Under the pieces are notes generated by a model. It searched no databases, had not been told where the DNA came from, and worked only from the letters and a program-made list of their open reading frames with translations. The position numbers were made by a program, and so were the translations under genes. From assembly GCA_017520935.1 (NCBI GenBank), contig JAFXEF010000045.1, forward strand, positions 1 through 44,468: 44,468 nucleotides of DNA, read 5' to 3'. The DNA comes from Bacteroidaceae bacterium (GTDB taxonomy: Bacteria; Bacteroidota; Bacteroidia; Bacteroidales; Bacteroidaceae). Below, one piece after another: positions 1 to 8,134 of this stretch (positions are counted from its first letter, which is position 1; the number at the start of each line of letters is the position of its first letter).

Positions 1-207
1 CCCCTAAGGTGGGCTTTCGGTTACAAAAATAAGCATCAATTCTGAAAAGATTCTGAAAAAAAGGAGAAAATTAAAGATTTATTCATTTTTTAAGATTCTC
101 CTTTTAAGATTCTCCGAGGCAGAAGAAAAGCATCGCAGGCGTGGCAGGTGATTGCCGCAGGTGTTACGCCCAACTACCGCAGGTAATCCACACGGCTACC
201 GCAGCCG

Positions 208-290
208 TTCTATATTCCAAGACTGGCAATATTCATTCCAAGACTGGCAATATATATTCCAAGACTTGGAATATTACTTTTGTCGAGGTA
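208..290. repeat. Dispersed ATTCCAAGACTGGCAATAT repeat, copy 1
   Basis: Three tandem units of about 23-25 bp, each beginning TATTCCAAGACT. The last unit closes into the palindrome ATATTCCAAG-A-CTTGGAATAT and is followed by TCGAGGTA. A second copy with the same architecture lies at 15283-15364. Both copies are intergenic. Confidence 0.8.
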
Positions 291-467
291 TTAATTAACG
301 TTACATCGGCCAGATGACACAGCCCTCTACTGGTCTTGTTTCGAAAGACCTACAGAGGTGATAAAATTAAAGACCTATAGATGCCTAAATTTGCCACCTG
401 TAGGAAGGCTTGCCGAAAAGCCAAAGAAGAGAGGCATATATGCGCTCGTACATACATAAGAAATATT

Positions 468-499
468 ACAGGTTACGGTTACGCGTAACCGTAACCTGT
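468..499. repeat. Perfect 32-bp palindrome
   Basis: Sixteen-base arms (ACAGGTTACGGTTACG and its exact reverse complement) meet with no spacer. Each arm contains GGTTACG twice in part, so the site also reads as nested GTTACG/CGTAAC half-sites. There is no T-run, which argues against a terminator. It could be an operator or a recombination site. No adjacent gene makes the choice clear. Confidence 0.75.
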
Positions 500-562
500 G
501 AATGAAGCTCGGCCCCTTTATGTCGATAGTATGGTGTGTCCTTTCTTTGTTGCATGCACAGC

Positions 563-691
563 TCATTGATGATGGTAAGGCAGGTTGTTCAGTATGGAGA
601 GGGCACGGTAGAACTGCTCGGCGATGACAATATTGCCTGAAAGCATCGGATGCGATGGTTTGTCGAGGCAAAAGAATATATGTCTTGCCAT
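563..691 (-). CDS. Possible 42-aa ORF or gene fragment
   Basis: This short minus-strand frame starts at the ATG at 691 and ends at TGA. The translation (MARHIFFCLDKPSHPMLSGN, continuing with AEQFYRALSILNNLPYHH) looks protein-like in composition, but I do not recognise it. It has no clear upstream promoter or ribosome site. It may be a remnant of a larger gene. Weak call. Confidence 0.2.
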   Translation of the reverse strand: MARHIFFCLDKPSHPMLSGNIVIAEQFYRALSILNNLPYHHQ

Positions 692-1097
692 GGAGCATAT
701 AGATAACCTGTACAAAAACACACATGCATATTGTTCACGTATTTAAACCATCAAACATTGTTAATATACACATTTTTAATATATTGATATATTAGCTATG
801 TACGATATTTCACTTAAGTATCTGCGCTGACTCACGCAGATGCATTTTAAGAAACTTTTGGGATTGTATCTGTCATCCAATTATCTTGCTTCATATTCTC
901 CCGTTCAATGAAATTCCATTATCTTTCATAGGTATTTACGTTAATGATAGAAACACACTTGGAATACGGTAGGCCGACTTTATCTACAATCATAAAAACA
1001 CTGTAATTGACATCCAGCTCTTAAGATGTGATGACTATAGGAGACTTCTATCTGGAATTTTCTCTCCGTTTCGTTTGCTCAATACGAATTTATATCC

Positions 1098-1106
1098 TAC
1101 TTTTGC
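1098..1106 (+). promoter_or_regulatory. Bacteroidota -7 box of the flippase-like gene
   Basis: TACTTTTGC matches the TAnnTTTGC consensus and lies 24 nt before the GTG start at 1130, which gives a short leader. Confidence 0.6.
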
Positions 1107-1129
1107 ATTACTAAGAGAAAACTGACATT

Positions 1130-2161
1130 GTGAAAAAGATACTGACCAATACTGCGAAGATAGCCCTGCCGTTGCTCATAGCGGGAGCGTTGCTCTTTTA
1201 TATGTACCGCGACTTTGACTTCTCGGAGGCAAAGCGCATATTACTGCACGAGATGAATGCGTGGTGGCTCATTGCCTCGCTCATACCCATCACGCTGAGC
1301 CATGTGATGCGCGGATTACGATGGCTCATCACGCTGGAGCCACTGGGCTACCGCCCCAAGAAGGGCAACAGCATAGACTCCATATTTATCGCCTACGCAT
1401 CGAACGTACTCATCCCTCGGGTGGGCGAGGTATCACGTTGTGCCGTGTTGAACCGATACGACGGGGTACCCTTCAGCAAGGCGCTGGGCACACTGGTAGC
1501 CGAAAGACTGGTAGACATGCTGCTGGTGCTGATATTCGTATGTGTGATGCTGCTCACGCAACTTGACGTGTTCGTATCGCTCTTTGCGCAAACGGGCACC
1601 AATGAGGGGGCACTGACGGCACTCTTCACCAACCCCAAGACCTATATTGTCATGGCTGTCGTTCTCGCGACATGCGCCCTGCTTTGGATGGGACTGAAAA
1701 AGACGAAGTTCTACGCAAAGATCAGGCAGATGGTCAAAGGATTTGTCGATGGATTGCTCTCGCTTCGAACCATGCACCGCAAAGGATTGTTCCTATTATA
1801 TACGATTGGGATATGGATAGGCTACTTCCTCGAGTTTTACCTGACATTCTACTGCTTCCCCTTCACAGCCGAACTGGGCATGGTAAAGGCAATGGTGATC
1901 TTTGCAGCCATCAGCTTGGCTATCATCATCCCCACCCCCAATGGCGCGGGACCGTGGCACTTCGTGGTCATATCCATGATGACGCTCTACGGCGTGTCAC
2001 AGACCGATGCCTCATCGTTTGCCCTCATCGTACATGCTTTCCAGACCCTCGGAGTGATACTCCTCGGTGGATATGGCTGGGTGGCACTGCAGGTAAGAAA
2101 CAAAGGGAAGAAAGTGAGCCCCTACCCCCCTCTCTCACAGGGAGGGAACTCGATAAAATGA
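1130..2161 (+). CDS. Flippase-like integral membrane protein (LPG_synthase_TM / YbhN family)
   Basis: A 343-residue multi-pass membrane protein of the lysylphosphatidylglycerol synthase TM-region (UPF0104, YbhN/MprF N-domain) family. Seen: hydrophobic helices at about 12-27, 45-60, 130-150, 170-187, 220-240, 255-270 and 295-320, plus the family-typical segments RGLRWLITLEPLG, PRVGEVSRCAVLNRY, ERLVDMLLV and PTPNGAGPWHF. Members are thought to flip or transport lipids; the substrate here is unknown. The start is GTG, set by the promoter 24 nt upstream and the lack of an earlier start. The last residues (SPYPPLSQGGN...) and the stop codon are supplied by a copy of the dispersed CCCTCTC palindromic element, so the native C-terminus has probably been replaced. 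Monocistronic. Confidence 0.85.
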   Translation: MKKILTNTAKIALPLLIAGALLFYMYRDFDFSEAKRILLHEMNAWWLIASLIPITLSHVMRGLRWLITLEPLGYRPKKGNSIDSIFIAYASNVLIPRVGEVSRCAVLNRYDGVPFSKALGTLVAERLVDMLLVLIFVCVMLLTQLDVFVSLFAQTGTNEGALTALFTNPKTYIVMAVVLATCALLWMGLKKTKFYAKIRQMVKGFVDGLLSLRTMHRKGLFLLYTIGIWIGYFLEFYLTFYCFPFTAELGMVKAMVIFAAISLAIIIPTPNGAGPWHFVVISMMTLYGVSQTDASSFALIVHAFQTLGVILLGGYGWVALQVRNKGKKVSPYPPLSQGGNSIK

Positions 2162-2262
2162 GTTTCTAACAATAAAAATATTGCACTATAACTATAGATA
2201 AAAGTATTACAAACCGCGATGCCCGCAAGCTCTCCCTCACGGGGAGGATTTAGGTGGGTCTC
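2113..2262. repeat. Dispersed palindromic element, degenerate copy behind the first gene
   Basis: TACCCCCCTCTCTCACAGGGAGGG at the 3' end of the first gene and CTCTCCCTCACGGGGAGGATTTAGGTGGG about 100 bp later are arms of the family seen at 18153-18247, here with an AT-rich spacer. The left arm is read as the C-terminal codons of the upstream gene. Confidence 0.6.
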
Positions 2263-2279
2263 CTAATTAAAGAACCAAT

Positions 2280-3734
2280 ATGACAACAATTGCAGAATTA
2301 GCTCCTCAGAGCGTATGGAAACATTTCTATGAGTTGACACAGGTACCCCGTCCGTCGGGATACCTCGAACCGGTACAGCAGTTCCTGCTCGACTTCGGCA
2401 AGAAGATTGGCGTAGAGACCTTCAAGGACGAGGCTGGCAACATCATCATGCGCAAGCCCGCAACACCCGGCCTCGAAGACCGTAAGGGTATCGTGTTGCA
2501 GGCCCACATGGATATGGTGCCGCAGAAGACTGCCGAGAGCACACACGACTTTGAAAAGGATCCCATCGACTGCTATGTAGACGGTGACTGGGTGCGCACA
2601 CGCGGCACTACACTCGGTGCCGACAATGGTATGGGCGTAGCCGCCATCATGGCCATCATGGAGGACGACACACTGGAGCATGGCCCTATCGAGGGACTCA
2701 TCACTGCCGATGAAGAGACGGGTATGTATGGTGCCTTCGGCTTGAAGCCCGGCACCGTGCAGGGCAAGGTGTTGCTCAACCTCGATTCAGAGGCTGAAGG
2801 TGAGCTGTATATCGGCTGTGCAGGTGGTATCGATGTAACAGCCACACTGCAATACATGGAGATAGAGCCCGAGGATGACTATAAGGCACTGCGCATCACC
2901 CTCAAAGGACTGCGTGGCGGACACTCGGGACTGGAGATCTGCGAGGGTCGCGGCAATGCCAACAAGCTGATGGGTCGCTTCGTGCGCGAGGCCGTGCTTG
3001 AGTGTGATGCCCAACTGGCCCAGTGGAGGGGTGGCAACATGCGTAATGCTATTCCGCGCGATGCCTTCGTGGTGCTCACCGTGCCCGAGGATGCCGTAGA
3101 AGACGTAAAGGAACTGGCTGCACGCTGCGAAGCACTCTTCAATGAGGAGTTTGCCACCATCGAGAGCGGCATCACCCTCACTGTAGAGGAGGTTGCGATG
3201 CCCGAGAGTGAGACTCCCGAAGAGATTCGCGACAACCTTATCGATGCTATTCTTGCTTGCCAGAACGGCGTGATGCGCTATATCCCCACTATCCCCGACA
3301 CGGTGGAGACATCAAGCAACCTCTCCATCGTAGAGATTGGCGAAGGAAAGGCACAATTCAGCCTGCTCGTGCGCAGTTCATCAGAAAGCATGAAGATGTA
3401 TCAGGCCATCTCGCTCGAGAGCTGCTTCTCGATGGCAGGTATGCGCGTAGAGCTCAGCGGTAGCTACAGTGGCTGGCAGCCCAATGTGGACTCTCACGTA
3501 TTGGCGGCCATGAAAGAAACCTACAAGGAACTCTTCGGCAAGGAGCCCGAGGTGAAGGTTATCCACGCAGGCCTCGAGTGCGGTATCATCGGTGCCGTGA
3601 ACGAGGGTATGGATATGATTTCGTTCGGTCCCACACTGATGTCGCCCCACTCACCCGATGAGCGCGTACTAATACCCACCGTACAGAAGTTCTACGACCT
3701 CATCCGCTACGTCATCCAGAAGGGAGTGGAGTAA
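2280..3734 (+). CDS. pepD: Aminoacyl-histidine dipeptidase (cytosol non-specific dipeptidase)
   Basis: A 484-residue M20-family zinc dipeptidase of the PepD/carnosinase type, which hydrolyses Xaa-His and many other dipeptides in the cytoplasm. The metal and catalytic motifs are all visible: QAHMDMVPQK (His ligand and catalytic Asp), GADNGMGVAA (bridging Asp), ADEETGMYGA (catalytic Glu and ligand), LDSEAEGE, the dimerisation-lid GGHSG and HAGLECGIIG near the C-terminus, then SFGPTLMSPHSPDE with the final His ligand. Length is normal for PepD. The start is the ATG directly after the repeat element; the N-terminus (APQSVWKHFYELTQVPRPSG) aligns with the family. A strong hairpin follows the gene. 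Confidence 0.96.
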   Translation: MTTIAELAPQSVWKHFYELTQVPRPSGYLEPVQQFLLDFGKKIGVETFKDEAGNIIMRKPATPGLEDRKGIVLQAHMDMVPQKTAESTHDFEKDPIDCYVDGDWVRTRGTTLGADNGMGVAAIMAIMEDDTLEHGPIEGLITADEETGMYGAFGLKPGTVQGKVLLNLDSEAEGELYIGCAGGIDVTATLQYMEIEPEDDYKALRITLKGLRGGHSGLEICEGRGNANKLMGRFVREAVLECDAQLAQWRGGNMRNAIPRDAFVVLTVPEDAVEDVKELAARCEALFNEEFATIESGITLTVEEVAMPESETPEEIRDNLIDAILACQNGVMRYIPTIPDTVETSSNLSIVEIGEGKAQFSLLVRSSSESMKMYQAISLESCFSMAGMRVELSGSYSGWQPNVDSHVLAAMKETYKELFGKEPEVKVIHAGLECGIIGAVNEGMDMISFGPTLMSPHSPDERVLIPTVQKFYDLIRYVIQKGVE

Positions 3735-3750
3735 CGGTAGTTGAGATAGA

Positions 3751-3797
3751 TAATGTGAGAAGGGTGAAGGGCATGGCTATTCACCCTTCTCACATTA
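3751..3797 (+). terminator. Terminator-like hairpin after pepD
   Basis: Eighteen-base arms (TAATGTGAGAAGGGTGAA and its complement) surround an 11-nt loop. The 3' side runs into ATTATTGTA rather than a pure T-run. The rest of the gap to lepA holds only promoter-like boxes. Confidence 0.75.
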
Positions 3798-3998
3798 TTG
3801 TAAAACTTAAAAGACGGTATTCATATCCAAACAGCAGCTTATGCACTACTACAAAAAACAAATAGTTTTTGTCTTTTGGAATGTATAGATGCATTTCATC
3901 GATTAAAATGCGTATCTTTGAGATAAACCGCGAAGATAATTTACATACGTTGTAAAAAATATTCAAGCAAGCTTGACAATTCTTGCTCGTTTATCACT

Positions 3999-4007
3999 AT
4001 CTTTGCG
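3999..4007 (+). promoter_or_regulatory. -7 box of lepA
   Basis: TATCTTTGC, 27 nt before the lepA ATG. A second TATCTTTG lies at about 3913, so two promoters are possible. Confidence 0.6.
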
Positions 4008-4034
4008 TAACTTTTCAAATAATGGATTCCGTTT

Positions 4035-5816
4035 ATGAAGCATATTAGAAATTTCTGTATCATTGCGCATATCGACCACGGCAAGTCTACACTGGCCGAC
4101 CGTCTCTTGGAGCATACCAACACCATCAAGGTGACCGAAGGACAGATGCTCGATGATATGGATCTCGAGAAGGAGCGTGGCATCACCATCAAGAGCCACG
4201 CCATACAGATGGAGCATATATATAAAGGAGAGAAGTATGTGCTCAACCTCATCGACACACCGGGACACGTGGACTTCTCCTACGAGGTGTCGCGCTCGAT
4301 TGCCGCTTGCGAGGGTGCGTTGCTCGTGGTAGACGCTTCGCAGGGTGTGCAGGCACAGACCATCTCCAATCTCTACATGGCCATTGAGCACGACCTCGAG
4401 ATTATACCCATCATCAACAAGTGCGATATGCCCAGCGCCATGCCCGAAGAGGTGGAGGATGAGATTATCGAACTCCTCGGATGCAAGCGCGAAGAGATCA
4501 TCCGTGCCTCTGGCAAGACAGGACAGGGCGTAGAGGAAATACTCGATGCAGTCATTGAGCGCATTCCTGCTCCCGAAGGCGACGAGAATGCTCCGTTGCA
4601 GTGCCTCATCTTCGACTCCGTGTTCAACTCGTTCCGCGGTATCATCGCCTACTTCAAGATACTCAACGGCACCATCCGCCAAGGCGATATGGTGAAGTTT
4701 TTCAATACAGGCAAGGAATACGATGCCGACGAAATCGGTGTGCTCAAGATGGACATGGTGCCGCAGAAAGAGTTGAAAGCCGGCAATGTAGGTTACATCA
4801 TCTCGGGCATCAAGACCTCTACCGAGGTGAAGGTGGGCGACACCATCACCCACGTTAAAGGAGGATGTTCAGAGGCCATCGCCGGTTTCGAGGAGAGTAA
4901 ACCCATGGTGTTTGCCGGTGTATACCCCATCGATGCCGAGGACTACGAAGACCTGCGTGCCTCATTGGAGAAGTTGCAGCTCAACGATGCCTCCCTCTCG
5001 TTCTTCCCCGAGTCATCACTTGCCTTGGGTTTCGGGTTCCGTTGCGGCTTCCTCGGATTGCTCCACATGGAGATTGTACAGGAGCGCCTTGACCGCGAGT
5101 TCGACATGAGCGTCATCACCACCGTCCCCAATGTTTCGTACAACGTATATGACAAGCACGGAAACTGTATCGAAGTACACAATCCTGGAGGCATGCCCGA
5201 TGTCACTCTTATCGACCACATTGAGGAACCCTATATCAAGGCCTCGGTCATTACGGCCACCGACTACATCGGCCCCATCATGACACTCTGCCTCGGCAAG
5301 CGTGGTGAACTGGTGAAGCAGGAATACATTTCGGGCAATCGCGTGGAGATACACTACCTGATGCCACTGGGCGAAATAGTAATCGACTTCTACGACAAGC
5401 TCAAGAGCATCTCCAAGGGTTACGCCTCGTTCGACTACCATCCAGCAGGCTACCGCCCCTCGAAGTTAGTGAAGCTCGATATCCTGCTCAATGGCGAACC
5501 CGTGGATGCCCTCTCTACACTCACACATATCGACAATGCCTACGACTTTGGCCGCCGCATGTGCGAGAAGCTCAAGGAACTGATACCTCGCCAGCAGTTC
5601 GACATAGCTATCCAGGCAGCCATCGGCGGCAAGATCATTGCCCGAGAAACGGTGAAGCAGGTACGCAAGGACGTGACGGCCAAGTGTTATGGTGGTGACG
5701 TGTCGCGTAAGCGAAAGCTCCTTGAGAAGCAGAAAAAGGGAAAGAAACGCATGAAACAAATCGGCAATGTAGAGGTGCCACAGAAAGCCTTCCTTGCCGT
5801 GTTGAAACTCGATTGA
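4035..5816 (+). CDS. lepA: Elongation factor 4 (LepA), ribosome back-translocase GTPase
   Basis: A 593-residue translational GTPase of the LepA/EF4 family, close to the usual 595-600. LepA binds the ribosome and affects back-translocation and 30S biogenesis. G motifs are intact: [15 protein letters not shown] (G1), GITIKSHA (G2), [11 protein letters not shown] (G3), NKCDMP (G4) and a G5 region around ASGKTGQG. The EF-G-like domains II, III and V follow ([20 protein letters not shown]), and the LepA-specific C-terminal domain ends in [16 protein letters not shown] and [13 protein letters not shown]. It has its own promoter; the prephenate dehydrogenase gene starts 18 nt after its stop, so co-transcription is likely. 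Confidence 0.98.
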   Translation: MKHIRNFCIIAHIDHGKSTLADRLLEHTNTIKVTEGQMLDDMDLEKERGITIKSHAIQMEHIYKGEKYVLNLIDTPGHVDFSYEVSRSIAACEGALLVVDASQGVQAQTISNLYMAIEHDLEIIPIINKCDMPSAMPEEVEDEIIELLGCKREEIIRASGKTGQGVEEILDAVIERIPAPEGDENAPLQCLIFDSVFNSFRGIIAYFKILNGTIRQGDMVKFFNTGKEYDADEIGVLKMDMVPQKELKAGNVGYIISGIKTSTEVKVGDTITHVKGGCSEAIAGFEESKPMVFAGVYPIDAEDYEDLRASLEKLQLNDASLSFFPESSLALGFGFRCGFLGLLHMEIVQERLDREFDMSVITTVPNVSYNVYDKHGNCIEVHNPGGMPDVTLIDHIEEPYIKASVITATDYIGPIMTLCLGKRGELVKQEYISGNRVEIHYLMPLGEIVIDFYDKLKSISKGYASFDYHPAGYRPSKLVKLDILLNGEPVDALSTLTHIDNAYDFGRRMCEKLKELIPRQQFDIAIQAAIGGKIIARETVKQVRKDVTAKCYGGDVSRKRKLLEKQKKGKKRMKQIGNVEVPQKAFLAVLKLD

Positions 5817-5833
5817 TTGATACTGCACGCATT

Positions 5834-6607
5834 ATGAGAATACTTATCCTCGGAGCCGGTAAGATGGGCTCCTTCTTTACCGATTTGCTCAGTTTCCAGC
5901 ACGAAACGGCAGTATACGACATCGACCCTAAACGCTTGCGCTTTGTGTACAACACGTGTCGTTTCACAACACTGGATGAGATACGCGACTTCCGCCCCGA
6001 GCTCGTCATCAATGCCGCTACAGTGAAGTACACCATCGAGGCATTCAAGCAGGTGATACCCGCCTTGCCTCAGGAATGCATCCTGAGCGATATAGCCTCT
6101 ATCAAGACACAACTTCCCGAGTTTTATCGCGAGAGTGGCTTCCGCTTTGTAAGCACACACCCCATGTTTGGCCCCACTTTCGCCAGCCTCAGTAATCTCA
6201 GTAATGAGAACGCCATCATTATCAGCGAGAGCGATCACTTGGGTAAGGTGTTCTTCAAGGATCTGTACCAGAGCCTCGGACTCAATATCTTCGAGTACAC
6301 CTTCGACGAACACGACGAGACCATGGCCTACTCGCTCTCCATCCCCTTCGTGTCTACCTTCGTGTTTGCCGCCATCATGAAAAAGCAGGAGGCACCGGGA
6401 ACCACCTTCAAGAAGCACATGGCCATTGCCAAGGGACTGCTCAACGAAGACGACTATCTGTTACAAGAGATTCTCTTTAACCCCCGCACCCCTGGGCAGG
6501 TGGAGAATATCCGTCGCGAGCTCAAGGAGTTGCTACAGATTATCGAGGAACACGATGCCGAGGGCATGAAACAATATCTGACTAAGATTCGTGCAAAAAT
6601 AGAATAA
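5834..6607 (+). CDS. tyrA: Prephenate dehydrogenase
   Basis: A 257-residue NAD(P)-dependent enzyme that oxidatively decarboxylates prephenate to 4-hydroxyphenylpyruvate on the route to tyrosine. Seen: N-terminal Rossmann motif MRILILGAGKMGSFF, an acidic residue after beta-2 (VYDIDPKRL), the conserved STHPMFGPTF active-site segment, and an all-helical C-terminal half. It matches the short stand-alone Bacteroidales form without chorismate mutase or ACT domain. I place the start at the ATG at 5834 rather than the TTG overlapping the lepA stop, because the Rossmann strand begins there. It probably shares the lepA transcript and ends at a bidirectional terminator facing the glucan operon. Confidence 0.92.
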   Translation: MRILILGAGKMGSFFTDLLSFQHETAVYDIDPKRLRFVYNTCRFTTLDEIRDFRPELVINAATVKYTIEAFKQVIPALPQECILSDIASIKTQLPEFYRESGFRFVSTHPMFGPTFASLSNLSNENAIIISESDHLGKVFFKDLYQSLGLNIFEYTFDEHDETMAYSLSIPFVSTFVFAAIMKKQEAPGTTFKKHMAIAKGLLNEDDYLLQEILFNPRTPGQVENIRRELKELLQIIEEHDAEGMKQYLTKIRAKIE

Positions 6608-6643
6608 GATTAGAGCGCAAGAGTTCAGTTTTCGTCGGTTATT

Positions 6644-6686
6644 AAAACACAAGAGCGGCACGTGACACGTGCCGCTCTTGTGTTTT
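6644..6686. terminator. Bidirectional terminator between tyrA and the GH57 gene
   Basis: Perfect 21-base arms (AAAACACAAGAGCGGCACGTG) with flanking A-run and T-run on opposite sides, so it can stop transcription from both converging units. Confidence 0.92.
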
Positions 6687-6695
6687 TTAGATACC

Positions 6696-8078
6696 TTATT
6701 CAGCCTTGGGCTCAGCTTTTTTCTTGGCTGGTGCCTTTTTGGCAGCGGGCTTCTTGGCAGGAGCCTTCTTGGGCTTCTCCTCGGCAGCGGGGAGGGTGAC
6801 ACCCTTGATCTTCTCCAACTCCTTGGTGAGTGCCTCGATCTCCTCATCCTGATTCTTGATGGTGGTGAGCAGGGCATTGAGTTCCTCATTATCAATATCT
6901 ACGGGGTAGAGTGAGTTGACGCGGCTGATGAAGTCGCCGAGGATGTTCATGTAGTTGGTGAAAGCATCGTAGGGTGAGTCGTAGATGCTGCGATTCATGG
7001 TCACACTGTTTTCCTTGGTGGTCATGAAGCGGAAGTTGTTGCTTGCCTGCAAATAGTCCCAGTCTTGCTTGATGCGCTTGTCGAGACCGATGAGCACACG
7101 GTCGGCCACGCTATAGAGCTTGTTGAAGGCCTCGCGCTGCATGGTATTACCCAGCCAGCAGCTGATGTCGCGCTCCTCGTCGACCCATGACATGGGGTAA
7201 GGTACGTCAACGGGACCTACTGACTTGTAGTTCTTGATAACCTCGCTCGGTGTAGAGAACGAGATGCCACGCTCACGAGCACATTCGGGCAGCGCCTTGA
7301 AGAACTCAAGAATATTGGAGCTCAGCGGCTGGAAGATACCGAGGGCTGAAAGTTCCATGAAGATGTTGATCACCTCCTCCTCGGCAGGAGTGCTGGCAAT
7401 CCAGTCCATGTATGTACCTGCCATCAAGGGATAGGCATCCCAAGAGGTGTTGGAGAAACGGAGTGAAATATCGTCAGACAACTTGAAGTCGCGGAGCAAC
7501 ACCTTGAGGTTAGGGTTGGTATTGGCGTGATAGAGGTAGTGGGGACTCTTCCAACCGAGGATGTGCTTGGCACCTTCGGTGAGTACTCCCTTGAAGCCCA
7601 TAGCAGCAACCTGAGCACCTATATCATCGCTGTAGATAAGGCTTGAGTTGCGGAACACCTTGGGAGTCTTACCAAATACCTGCTTGATTTTCTTGCACAT
7701 GCGGTCAACATCGCTGCGGAAGCATTCTTCGTTGGCCAGTGATGAGAGACCGTGTGAGTAGGGCTCGGCGAGGAATTCGCAGCAGCCAGTCTTGTTTATC
7801 TCCTGAAGGAGATCAACTACCTGAGGAGCATAGCGTTCAAGCTGCTCAAGACCTACACCCGAGAGTGAGAAAGCTACCTTGAAGTATCCGTTGCTGCTCT
7901 TGATCATGTCGAGCAAAGTGGTGAGAGCAGGCACGTAGGAGCGCTCTGCAATATCGCTGATACTACTCTCGTTGGCATAGTCATCGTAGTAGTAGTGGTC
8001 GGTACCTATATCAAAGAAGCGGTACCGTCTCAGATGAACGATCTGATGTATCTCAAAATAAAGACATATAGTTTTCAT
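6696..8078 (-). CDS. Glycoside hydrolase family 57 protein (alpha-glucan active)
   Basis: A 460-residue GH57 protein, cytoplasmic (no signal peptide), last gene of the alpha-glucan operon. GH57 covers alpha-amylases, 4-alpha-glucanotransferases and branching enzymes. Seen: YFEIHQIVHLRRY (region 1 His), EFLAEPYSHGLSSL (region 2), GVLTEGAKHILGW with the nucleophile Glu (region 3), and WVDEERDISCWLGN. The region where GH57 usually has a DYETFGEH-type acid/base motif instead reads FMELSALGIFQPL. From memory Bacteroides homologues share this, so it may be a subfamily trait. After a coiled-coil-like segment (ELNALLTTIKNQDEEIEAL) comes a roughly 30-residue Lys/Ala/Pro tail. The substrate is inferred from its neighbours, a glycosyltransferase and a debranching enzyme. 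Confidence 0.9.
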   Translation of the reverse strand: MKTICLYFEIHQIVHLRRYRFFDIGTDHYYYDDYANESSISDIAERSYVPALTTLLDMIKSSNGYFKVAFSLSGVGLEQLERYAPQVVDLLQEINKTGCCEFLAEPYSHGLSSLANEECFRSDVDRMCKKIKQVFGKTPKVFRNSSLIYSDDIGAQVAAMGFKGVLTEGAKHILGWKSPHYLYHANTNPNLKVLLRDFKLSDDISLRFSNTSWDAYPLMAGTYMDWIASTPAEEEVINIFMELSALGIFQPLSSNILEFFKALPECARERGISFSTPSEVIKNYKSVGPVDVPYPMSWVDEERDISCWLGNTMQREAFNKLYSVADRVLIGLDKRIKQDWDYLQASNNFRFMTTKENSVTMNRSIYDSPYDAFTNYMNILGDFISRVNSLYPVDIDNEELNALLTTIKNQDEEIEALTKELEKIKGVTLPAAEEKPKKAPAKKPAAKKAPAKKKAEPKAE

Positions 8079-8134
8079 AACTTGAATATTTAATCTTTTG
8101 ATTTCTTTTGTTTTCAGCGTAATCGCCTCTTATT

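Larger units (their letters stand above)
1..1129. other. Non-coding, repeat-rich leader region
   Basis: No convincing gene covers this stretch. It holds AT-rich DNA with repeated AAGATTCTCC words (about 90-118), a run of CCGCAGG-type repeats (120-205), one copy of a dispersed repeat (208-290), a perfect 32-bp palindrome (468-499), a possible 42-codon ORF on the minus strand (563-691) and the promoter of the first gene (1098-1106). An open minus-strand frame at 375-725 has no recognisable domain and crosses the palindrome, so I do not call it a gene. Confidence 0.6.

Noticed and set aside
375..725. 116-codon open frame on the minus strand
   Set aside because: It crosses the perfect palindrome and changes character there, has no recognisable domain or promoter, and a different frame (563-691) looks more protein-like.
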